Positions 57,220 to 64,000 of a stretch of DNA of 64,000 nucleotides are shown here, one piece after another. The translations under genes were made by a program, and so were the position numbers. Location of the stretch: positions 1 to 64,000 of the forward strand of contig JABFGI010000011.1 in assembly GCA_013112535.1 (NCBI GenBank), in the 5' to 3' direction. The number at the start of each line of letters is the position of its first letter. Within the stretch, counting starts at the first letter, position 1. This stretch comes from Pseudomonadota bacterium. GTDB taxonomy: Bacteria > Pseudomonadota > Gammaproteobacteria > Eutrophobiales > Eutrophobiaceae. Under the pieces are notes generated by a model, which worked only from the letters and a program-made list of their open reading frames with translations, did not search any database and was not told where the DNA came from.

Positions 57220-58697
57220 TAGCTTAATCCTTTCTCAGCCATACTGACGGCTCTGAAGATAGCACGGCCTTTATTCATTGTTTCGTCCCATTCATTTCGG
57301 GGTACTGAATCGGCGACAATGCCTGCGCCTGCCTGTATATGCAAGGTCTTATCTTTAATCACAGCGGTACGGATAGCAATAGCTGTATCCATATTACCAT
57401 TCCACGATAAATACCCCACTGCACCGGAATAAACACCGCGTTTTACCGGTTCCAGCTCATCAATAATTTCCATCGCTCGAATCTTTGGTGCACCAGAAAC
57501 GGTACCGGCCGGGAAGGTGGCACGTAAAACATCGATCGCAGTCATGTTTTCTTTTAATTGCGCTGTGACATTGGAGACGATATGCATAACATGTGAATAC
57601 CGTTCAATAATCATTTTGTCGGTTAAAGTGACGCTGCCCATCTCGGCAACTCGTCCGGCATCATTACGACCTAAGTCAATCAACATTAAATGTTCGGCCA
57701 GTTCTTTTGGATCGGCCAATAAGTCTTCTTCTAATACAATATCTTCTTTTTCTGTTTTACCGCGTGGACGTGTACCGGCGATGGGTCTGACCGTAACCAT
57801 GTTATCTTCAAGCCGGACTAATATTTCCGGAGAAGATCCAACAATCTGGAAATCGTCCAGATCAAGAAAATACATATAGGGTGAAGGGTTCAAACAACGT
57901 AATGCGCGATACAGGTCAACCGGCTCTGATTCAAATGGAATTGAAAGACGTTGTGACAACACAACCTGCATACTATCGCCTTCAACAATGTAGTCTTTTA
58001 TTTTATCGACCGCGGCTTCATAATTTTCCTGGGTAAAGCCGGAAACAAAATCGTTTTCGTTAACGGTACGTGAACCATTCGATTTTGTTTTATCAATATG
58101 TTTGGTTGCTAATGTATCGACTACTTGATCAAGTCGTTGTTGTGCATTTGCAAATGCATCGGCATTATCTGGATCAGCATGGACAATGATGAATAATTTT
58201 CCACCAAGATTATCGAATACAACAACTTCATCAGATACCATTAATAAAACATCAGGCGAACCTATTGGATCGTCTTTATCGTTTTTACTTAACCGAGGTT
58301 CGATGTATTTAATAGTCTCATAACCGAAGTAACCCACCAGTCCACCATTAAAACGTGGCATACCTTCGATCTCGGCAACCTTATAACTTTGTTGAATATT
58401 TTCAATTTCTGCTAATGGGTCATCAACCTTATAGTCTTCTAAAACACTATTATTTTCTTTTATTGTTATTTGATTGCCGTTAGCCGTAATAATTTTTTTT
58501 GCTGGTAATCCAATGATGGAATAACGCCCCCATTTTTCACCACCCTGTACTGATTCAAATAAACACGAATAGGGCGCATCACATAGTTTCATGTAAGTGC
58601 TAAGTGGAGTATCAAGATCAGCCAGTACTTCACGCATTAACGGAATACGGTTGTATCCTTCTTTTGCGAGTTGATTAAATTCAGTTTCGTTAATCAT
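57219..58697 (-). CDS. trpE: Anthranilate synthase component I
   Basis: TrpE makes anthranilate from chorismate. The 492-residue protein has the chorismate-binding signatures [15 protein letters not shown] (NPSPYMYF), [19 protein letters not shown] and [14 protein letters not shown]. The ATG at 58697 gives the family N-terminus; the longer frame begins at a TTG. No attenuator leader peptide was recognised ahead of it. Confidence 0.94.
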   Translation of the reverse strand: MINETEFNQLAKEGYNRIPLMREVLADLDTPLSTYMKLCDAPYSCLFESVQGGEKWGRYSIIGLPAKKIITANGNQITIKENNSVLEDYKVDDPLAEIENIQQSYKVAEIEGMPRFNGGLVGYFGYETIKYIEPRLSKNDKDDPIGSPDVLLMVSDEVVVFDNLGGKLFIIVHADPDNADAFANAQQRLDQVVDTLATKHIDKTKSNGSRTVNENDFVSGFTQENYEAAVDKIKDYIVEGDSMQVVLSQRLSIPFESEPVDLYRALRCLNPSPYMYFLDLDDFQIVGSSPEILVRLEDNMVTVRPIAGTRPRGKTEKEDIVLEEDLLADPKELAEHLMLIDLGRNDAGRVAEMGSVTLTDKMIIERYSHVMHIVSNVTAQLKENMTAIDVLRATFPAGTVSGAPKIRAMEIIDELEPVKRGVYSGAVGYLSWNGNMDTAIAIRTAVIKDKTLHIQAGAGIVADSVPRNEWDETMNKGRAIFRAVSMAEKGLS

Positions 58698-58773
58698 AAT
58701 ACGGAGGCTGTTCGGCAATAAGTTAATCGGTTGCAAACGCCCCTTTCCGGTCTATTTTCACTTCGATTAATTA

Positions 58774-59460
58774 TCACCGAATAGCCTCTCCATGAAACAG
58801 TTGCGGTAATTCGGCCAATGAATCAACAACGGCATCGGGACTTGTTTCGCGGATGTCTTTGCCATGATTGTAACCATAACTCACACACACAATTTGAAAA
58901 TCAGCTGCACGTGCTGCTTTAACATCGCTAACAGAGTCGCCAATCATTAAGGATTGTTTTGGGTCGGCTTCGAATACGGAAGCGGCGTGTAATAACGGCA
59001 AAGGATCTGGTTTCTTCTTTGCCAATGTATCTCCTCCAATAATAATGCTCATGTCATTCTTAAGGCCGAGGTGCTCCAGAATCGGCCCGACAAATTGTTC
59101 GCTCTTGTTAGTAACACAGCCAAGTTTAATGTTTTGATCTTTTAAATAATCGATGCCTTTTCGAACACCCGGGTAACAAATACTTTCAACACACATGTTA
59201 TTTCTATAAGTATCCATAAAAAAACTATAGGCTTTTCCGTAAAGTTCTGACTCTGCTTCGCCATCGATATCATTCGTGATTGCACGGTGTAATAATTTTT
59301 CAACACCATTGCCGACCCAACTACGGATACTATTAATATCTCGAACTTTTATGGAAAATTCTGCGAGTGTTTTATTAACAGCATTAGCGAGATCAGGAAT
59401 GGAGTCGACCAGCGTTCCATCAAGATCAAGTAAAACCAGTTCGGGTGTTTTAATAGGCAT
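58774..59460 (-). CDS. gph: Phosphoglycolate phosphatase
   Basis: The 228-residue HAD phosphatase has the DLDGTLVDSIPD nucleophile motif, the VTNKSEQ motif and GDSVSDVKAA near the end. It removes 2-phosphoglycolate. It lies between rpe and trpE as in Pseudomonas. Confidence 0.92.
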   Translation of the reverse strand: MPIKTPELVLLDLDGTLVDSIPDLANAVNKTLAEFSIKVRDINSIRSWVGNGVEKLLHRAITNDIDGEAESELYGKAYSFFMDTYRNNMCVESICYPGVRKGIDYLKDQNIKLGCVTNKSEQFVGPILEHLGLKNDMSIIIGGDTLAKKKPDPLPLLHAASVFEADPKQSLMIGDSVSDVKAARAADFQIVCVSYGYNHGKDIRETSPDAVVDSLAELPQLFHGEAIR

Positions 59461-59489
59461 AAGAAAAAATGAATAAATCGGGTACTGAA

Positions 59490-60164
59490 TTAGCTATTGG
59501 CTAATTTTAATTGTTCTCGCATTGATGTAATAGTTGATTTGTAATCATCACTATTAAAAATAGCAGAGCCGGCAACAAAGGTATCTGCTCCTGCCTCAGC
59601 TATTTCACGAATATTATCGATTTTAACGCCACCATCAATTTCCAGACGGATATCATAGCCGGAATTGTCAATTAATTTGCGTGTGGCTTTAAGTTTTTCC
59701 AAAGCAGAAGGAATAAAAGATTGGCCGCCAAAACCGGGATTGACCGACATCAGCAGAATCATATCGACTTTATCCATTACATATTCGAGTACATCTAGCG
59801 GTGTCGCTGGATTAAATACTAATCCTGACTTGCAGCCATTATCACGAATTAACTGTAATGATCGATCCAGGTGTTCAGATGCTTCAGGGTGAAAGGTAAT
59901 GTAACTTGCTCCGGCTTCAGCAAATTCAGGAATAATACGGTCAACCGGTTTGATCATCAGGTGTACATCCATAGGCGCAGTAATACCGAAATCACGCAAG
60001 GCTTTAACCACAACCGGACCAAAGGTCAGATTCGGCACATAGTGATTATCCATGACATCGACATGGACAAAATCAGCGCCTGCCGCTAATACAGCCTCGG
60101 TATCTTGTCCAAGACGGGCCATATCAGCTGATAAAATTGAAGGTGCAATTACTGGATCAAACAT
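59490..60164 (-). CDS. rpe: Ribulose-phosphate 3-epimerase
   Basis: The 224-residue TIM barrel has [41 protein letters not shown] and EIDGGVK with [12 protein letters not shown]. It interconverts ribulose-5-phosphate and xylulose-5-phosphate. It heads the rpe-gph-trp run on the minus strand. Confidence 0.96.
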   Translation of the reverse strand: MFDPVIAPSILSADMARLGQDTEAVLAAGADFVHVDVMDNHYVPNLTFGPVVVKALRDFGITAPMDVHLMIKPVDRIIPEFAEAGASYITFHPEASEHLDRSLQLIRDNGCKSGLVFNPATPLDVLEYVMDKVDMILLMSVNPGFGGQSFIPSALEKLKATRKLIDNSGYDIRLEIDGGVKIDNIREIAEAGADTFVAGSAIFNSDDYKSTITSMREQLKLANS

Positions 60165-60294
60165 CTTAATAAACCGTTTATTTTCAGATATATCCGATAA
60201 AGTGCGAACTTTACCTGATTACCCCTTATGTTGCACGACTTGGTGAGAAGATCCCGCTGGGTTGCTGTGGTATTGGCGTGTTCGTGACCGAAAT

Positions 60295-60310
60295 CATAGT
60301 TATAACTATG
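60295..60310. repeat. 16-bp perfect palindrome in the rpe upstream gap
   Basis: CATAGTTATAACTATG is a perfect palindrome. It is bracketed by GGTATT upstream and AATACC downstream, which gives a larger imperfect stem. The 286-base gap from rpe to the DUF3530 gene otherwise shows no genes. It could be a regulator site or another repeat type. Confidence 0.6.
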
Positions 60311-60450
60311 GTGGAACATGTGCGTGAATACCGCATCAGATTAAGTGACGACTGGTCAAATCGTGCAATTATAAGGGTTCATAGCATAAGCGACTATCTG
60401 GCGCACTTGTTGCTGATTTTTTGATACTGATGAGGTTAAATAAGGATTAT

Positions 60451-61326
60451 ATGAGACAAAATCTTCAAATAAGCGTTGTAATTATACTGTTTTTTATTTC
60501 AGCAATCTCTGTTAGTGCTGATGTACTGGATCGTGAACGCGAAAAACTGGTTAGTGAAAAGTTAGCTGAAGAAGTAGAACAAGGTGAAGTTTTATGGCTT
60601 GAAGCTAATGGTGAGAAATTTCTGGCGTTGCTGATTAAGCAAACTAACGTAAAGGCAAATGGTGCCGTTATTATTTTACATGGTATGGGTGCTCATGCTG
60701 ATTGGCCACAGACTATCTCACCATTACGAACAGCACTGCCTGAACATGGCTGGACTAGCTTGTCTATTCAACTTCCTGTATTAGCTCCTGAAAATCAGAT
60801 CGAAAATTATGGAAAGACATTGGAACAAGCGGCGGCAAGGATTGAGGCAGGAATACAATTACTACATGAAAACAAATTTAGAAATATTGTTGCAATCGGC
60901 CATAGCTTTGGAGCGGTAACGGCCTTGTCATATCTTCAGAAAGAAAAAGAGCAAAAAATAGTTTCCCTGGCTGCAATAAATTTTCGCGATTATGCCTTTG
61001 TTAAGCCCCAGATTAATTTGCTTGGATTAATAGAAAAAACAAGATTACCTGTGCTCGATATTTATGGCTCACGTGACTACAAAGAAGCGGAAGATCAAGC
61101 TGCGGACAGAAGACTGGCGGCAAAGAAAGGCGGTAATAGTAAATACACACAAATGAAAATTGAAGGAGCAGGCCATTTTTTTACCAAACTTGAAGATGTT
61201 TTGATAAAACGTGTTCGAGGCTGGATGGATAAAACAGCACCAGGTATGTCTATTGTGGTGAAAAAAGATATAGAAGAAAAAGATGGTGATACAAAAGAAA
61301 AAATGCAAGAAAATCCCGTTGAATAG
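60451..61326 (+). CDS. DUF3530-family alpha/beta-hydrolase-like protein
   Basis: The protein has a signal peptide (ISVVIILFFISAISVSA) and an alpha/beta-hydrolase core: ILHGMGAHADWP, GHSFGAVTAL (nucleophile Ser) and a late GAGHFF. It matches the DUF3530 family. The ATG at 60451 is used because AAGGA lies just upstream; earlier in-frame starts are weak. It is probably exported. Substrate unknown. Confidence 0.8.
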   Translation: MRQNLQISVVIILFFISAISVSADVLDREREKLVSEKLAEEVEQGEVLWLEANGEKFLALLIKQTNVKANGAVIILHGMGAHADWPQTISPLRTALPEHGWTSLSIQLPVLAPENQIENYGKTLEQAAARIEAGIQLLHENKFRNIVAIGHSFGAVTALSYLQKEKEQKIVSLAAINFRDYAFVKPQINLLGLIEKTRLPVLDIYGSRDYKEAEDQAADRRLAAKKGGNSKYTQMKIEGAGHFFTKLEDVLIKRVRGWMDKTAPGMSIVVKKDIEEKDGDTKEKMQENPVE

Positions 61327-61599
61327 TTAAAAAAACTGTTTGACAGTACGTTAATTGTTGAAAATTCTTGCTTTATTCTCTGGGACAAATACCGTGTACA
61401 GTGATAATGTTTAGTAAGTTTAGCTTCGTTCAGATTTAATAAAATTAATACAGGAAACGAGTATGACTGAGGAGCAGCAAGTTACAAAATCGATTTCCAG
61501 ACTGTTGTTATTATGACAGCAATTAAAGTAGATGATGGAGATTAATATGATCATCCTGTTTAATCATTTATAAAATAATATTTTGGTAAGGAGAAAGTC

Positions 61600-62529
61600 A
61601 TGGCTGAGTTTATTCTTGTAGTTGCAGTTTTTTCAATTGTGCTGCTCATGAAAGCAGTGACAATTGTTACTCAGGGTAACGAATATACAGTAGAGCGATT
61701 TGGCGAATATACACGAACATTATCGCCAGGCTTACATATTATCATTCCTTTCTTCGACAGAATTGGTGCGAAGATGAATATGATGGAAACCGTTGTCGAC
61801 GTGCCATCACAGGAAGTCATCACTAAAGATAATGCAATGGTTCGAGTCGATGGTGTGGTTTTCTTTCAGGTTTTAAATGCTGCACAGGCCGCTTATGAAG
61901 TTAACAACCTTACCCGAGCCATACTCAATTTAACCATGACCAATATACGTACAGTAATGGGCTCCATGGATCTTGATGCGTTATTGTCACAGCGTGACAC
62001 GATTAATGCACAATTATTACATGTGGTTGATGAAGCGACAGGTCCCTGGGGTGTGAAGGTCACGCGTATTGAAATTAAAGATATTTCTCCACCAAAAGAT
62101 CTGGTTGATTCCATGGCTCGTCAAATGAAAGCTGAACGTGATAAACGTGCCAATATTCTTGAAGCAGAAGGCTTCAAGCAGGCAGAAATCCTGAAAGCAG
62201 ATGGAGAAAAGAGAGCTGCTGTTCTGGAGGCAGAAGGACGTAAAGAATCCGCGTATCTTGATGCGGATGCTCGCGAACGTTTGGCTCAGGCAGAGGCAAA
62301 AGCCACCACCGATGTATCTAGTGCAATCGCGACCGGTGATATTCAGGCGGTAAACTATTTCGTAGCGACAAAATATGTAGACGCATTAAAAGAAATAGCA
62401 TCAGCACCGAACCAAAAAGTAATCTTAATGCCATTGGAAGCAAGTAATGTTATTGGTGCGCTAAGTGGTATTACTGAAATTGCCAAAGAGACGTTTGGAA
62501 AAGATAAAGACGCTGGCGGACAAGTATAA
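61600..62529 (+). CDS. SPFH/stomatin-like membrane protein (slipin)
   Basis: The 309-residue protein has one N-terminal membrane helix, an SPFH domain ([22 protein letters not shown] and [15 protein letters not shown]) and a coiled coil of [13 protein letters not shown] type repeats. It forms membrane scaffolds, usually with an NfeD partner. The NfeD gene follows ten bases later. It resembles QmcA. Confidence 0.92.
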   Translation: MAEFILVVAVFSIVLLMKAVTIVTQGNEYTVERFGEYTRTLSPGLHIIIPFFDRIGAKMNMMETVVDVPSQEVITKDNAMVRVDGVVFFQVLNAAQAAYEVNNLTRAILNLTMTNIRTVMGSMDLDALLSQRDTINAQLLHVVDEATGPWGVKVTRIEIKDISPPKDLVDSMARQMKAERDKRANILEAEGFKQAEILKADGEKRAAVLEAEGRKESAYLDADARERLAQAEAKATTDVSSAIATGDIQAVNYFVATKYVDALKEIASAPNQKVILMPLEASNVIGALSGITEIAKETFGKDKDAGGQV

Positions 62530-62539
62530 GGAGTAAATT

Positions 62540-62998
62540 ATGGAATGGTTAGACCAGATTCATTTTTGGTATTGGCTGATAGCTGCGGTCGTCATGATCG
62601 TAATAGAGATGCTTTTACCGCTAGCTTATTTTTTATGGATGGGTATTTCCGCTTTTATAGTCGGTTTAATTTTATTTGCTGTACCCGATCTGCATTTATT
62701 AATTCAGGTTATCATTTTCGGTGTGTTATCAGTCGTAACATTGGTCTTGTATAAAAAACATCAGAAAGAAAATCCCACTGTAAATGATGAACCGAACTTA
62801 AATCGACGAGGTGAACAGTATGTTGGACGTATTTTTACGCTTGAGGAAGCCATTGTTAATGGCGTAGGTAAAGTTAAAGTCGATGATTCCACCTGGAAAG
62901 TAAAGGGTATGGATATGCCTGCGGGATCAAAGGTTCGGGTTATGAGCGTTGATGGTACCGTGTTTAATGTTGAAACAGAAACAATGTATGCTGAATAA
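62540..62998 (+). CDS. NfeD-family membrane protein
   Basis: The 152-residue protein has two to three membrane helices (about 10-70) and a C-terminal OB-fold (about 88-150, with RRGEQYVGRIFTLEEAIVNGVGKVKVDDSTWKV). This is the short NfeD form that pairs with slipins. It closes the two-gene operon and converges with queG, four bases apart. Confidence 0.9.
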   Translation: MEWLDQIHFWYWLIAAVVMIVIEMLLPLAYFLWMGISAFIVGLILFAVPDLHLLIQVIIFGVLSVVTLVLYKKHQKENPTVNDEPNLNRRGEQYVGRIFTLEEAIVNGVGKVKVDDSTWKVKGMDMPAGSKVRVMSVDGTVFNVETETMYAE

Positions 62999-63001
62999 GA
63001 A

Positions 63002-64000
63002 TTAGTTTTCTATACCATGCTGGACTAATGCCCACTCGATATGTTTTTGAACCAAAGCTGAAGCATTATGTTGGCGATTTTTTAATGCAGCAATCACCTC
63101 ATTAGTCTTGGGTGCATTGCCCAGTCCTACGGCGATATTCCTTAGCCAACATTCATAGCCGATCCTTCTTATAGCAGAGCCTTCAGTCTTTTTTAAAAAC
63201 TCTGCTTCAGTCCATGCAAATAATTCAACTAACGTTGGAGAATCAAGTCCATTACGCACACGGAAATCATCTTCTTCTGAATTTTTTGAAAATTTGTTCC
63301 AGGGACAAATCAATTGACAATCATCACAACCGTAAACACGGTTACCTATCATCTTCCTGAACACTTCCGGAATAGCATCACGTAACTCAATCGTTAAATA
63401 GGAAATGCAACGACGTGCGTCGACTTGCATTGGTGCAATAATAGCTTTTGTTGGACATATGGTTATACACGCTTCACAACTACCGCAATGGTGTTTGTCA
63501 AATGGTTCGTCTATTTCAAGTGGTAAGTCGGTGTATATCTCACCAAGAAAGAACCAGGAACCCGCTTTAGGATGGATTAAATTACTGTGCTTACCAATCC
63601 AGCCTAGTCCGGCATTTCGTGCTAATGCTTTTTCCAGAACTGGTGCGCTATCGACAAAGCAACGATAACCAAAGTCTCCAATTTCATTTTCAATTCTAGT
63701 CGCCAGTTTTTGTAATCGTTGTCGCATTAATTTGTGGTAATCACGACCCATTGCGTAACGAGAAACATAAGCCAGTTCCCTGTTATTTAATACTTGTGAA
63801 GGATGTTCACTGGATGGGGACATGTAATCCATTCTTGCGGAGATGACCGTTATTGTTCCAGTTACAAGATCTTCAGGACGACTTCGTTTTGTGCCATGTC
63901 TTTCCATGTAGGCCATGTCGCCATGCCGTCCTTGTTTCAGCCAATTCAAAAGATAAGTTTCATCTTCTGCTAAAGATGTTGTTGTAAAACCAAGCTGTTG
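63002..64000 (-). CDS. queG: Epoxyqueuosine reductase, 5' end beyond the window
   Basis: QueG makes queuosine from epoxyqueuosine in tRNA. It uses cobalamin and two [4Fe-4S] clusters. The frame shows MAYMERHGTKRSRPEDLVTG, the catalytic Asp in FVDSAPVLEK, and cluster motifs CGSCEACITICP and CDDCQLICP. The frame stays open to the right edge, so the N-terminus (tens of residues) is outside. A TTG at 63949 is not the true start. Confidence 0.94.
   Translation of the reverse strand, partial: QQLGFTTTSLAEDETYLLNWLKQGRHGDMAYMERHGTKRSRPEDLVTGTITVISARMDYMSPSSEHPSQVLNNRELAYVSRYAMGRDYHKLMRQRLQKLATRIENEIGDFGYRCFVDSAPVLEKALARNAGLGWIGKHSNLIHPKAGSWFFLGEIYTDLPLEIDEPFDKHHCGSCEACITICPTKAIIAPMQVDARRCISYLTIELRDAIPEVFRKMIGNRVYGCDDCQLICPWNKFSKNSEEDDFRVRNGLDSPTLVELFAWTEAEFLKKTEGSAIRRIGYECWLRNIAVGLGNAPKTNEVIAALKNRQHNASALVQKHIEWALVQHGIEN

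Noticed and set aside
58698..58773. A trp attenuator leader peptide before trpE
   Set aside because: Only about 75 bases lie between gph and trpE, with no tandem Trp codons or terminator hairpin.
61463..61516. A 16-codon frame (MTEEQQVTKS...) upstream of the slipin gene
   Set aside because: Too short to support, and the 273-base gap shows no other signal; treated as non-coding.

Overview
The window looks like chromosomal DNA of a free-living, aerobic gammaproteobacterium with fairly AT-rich DNA. The evidence is gene content and gene order. Two blocks follow the order known from Pseudomonas: GGDEF protein-dsbA-cytochrome c4-engB (11.8-15.8 kb), and moeB-prmC-prfA-hemA / TPR protein-lolB-ispE-tRNA-Gln-prs-rplY-pth-ychF (40-51.3 kb). 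The rpe-gph-trpE order near 57-60 kb is also Pseudomonas-like. There is no phage, transposase, CRISPR array or rRNA operon. I cannot name the genus.

Layout. 0-5 kb: a divergent LysR regulator, then methylmalonate-semialdehyde dehydrogenase, an exported SMP-30-like protein and an AtoE-type short-chain fatty acid transporter. 5-9.5 kb: a glutamine amidotransferase, then an overlapping set of MaoC-phosphate acetyltransferase fusion, acetate kinase and FabI. 9.5-11.2 kb: purEK. 11.2-11.7 kb: a stretch with a perfect 29-bp inverted repeat, a sigma-54-type promoter, a 24-codon pqqA and a terminator. 11.8-24.5 kb: mostly minus-strand housekeeping and envelope genes.

24.6-33.1 kb is an iron region. 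It holds two bacterioferritin subunits (one lacking the haem-ligand Met), a decayed bfd copy, a porin, FMN-binding and PepSY membrane proteins, intact bfd, a probable Fur-controlled small RNA, and the fbpABC ferric iron importer. Several Fur-like boxes lie in its gaps. 33.2-40 kb holds gcvH, an internally deleted tpx, dgkA, an MHYT-PAS-GGDEF-EAL protein, an alternative oxidase, a STAS-like protein, a small membrane protein, a truncated haemoglobin and a DGC-domain protein. The last group suggests handling of oxygen or nitric oxide.

40-51.3 kb holds the conserved haem, translation and cell-envelope block. 51.5-54.6 kb holds small accessory genes: VOC protein, Cys-rich mini-protein, globin, exonuclease, Tudor-like protein and a second SMP-30-like protein. 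54.7-60.2 kb is rpe-gph-trpEGDC. 60.4-64 kb holds a DUF3530 hydrolase, a slipin/NfeD pair and a queG that runs off the right edge.

The most notable items are the orphan sigma-54-driven pqqA with its giant palindrome, the Fur-box small RNA candidate, two genes decayed by internal deletion (bfd copy and tpx), engB without a standard start codon, a DnaA-box cluster, and a two-copy non-coding repeat element.
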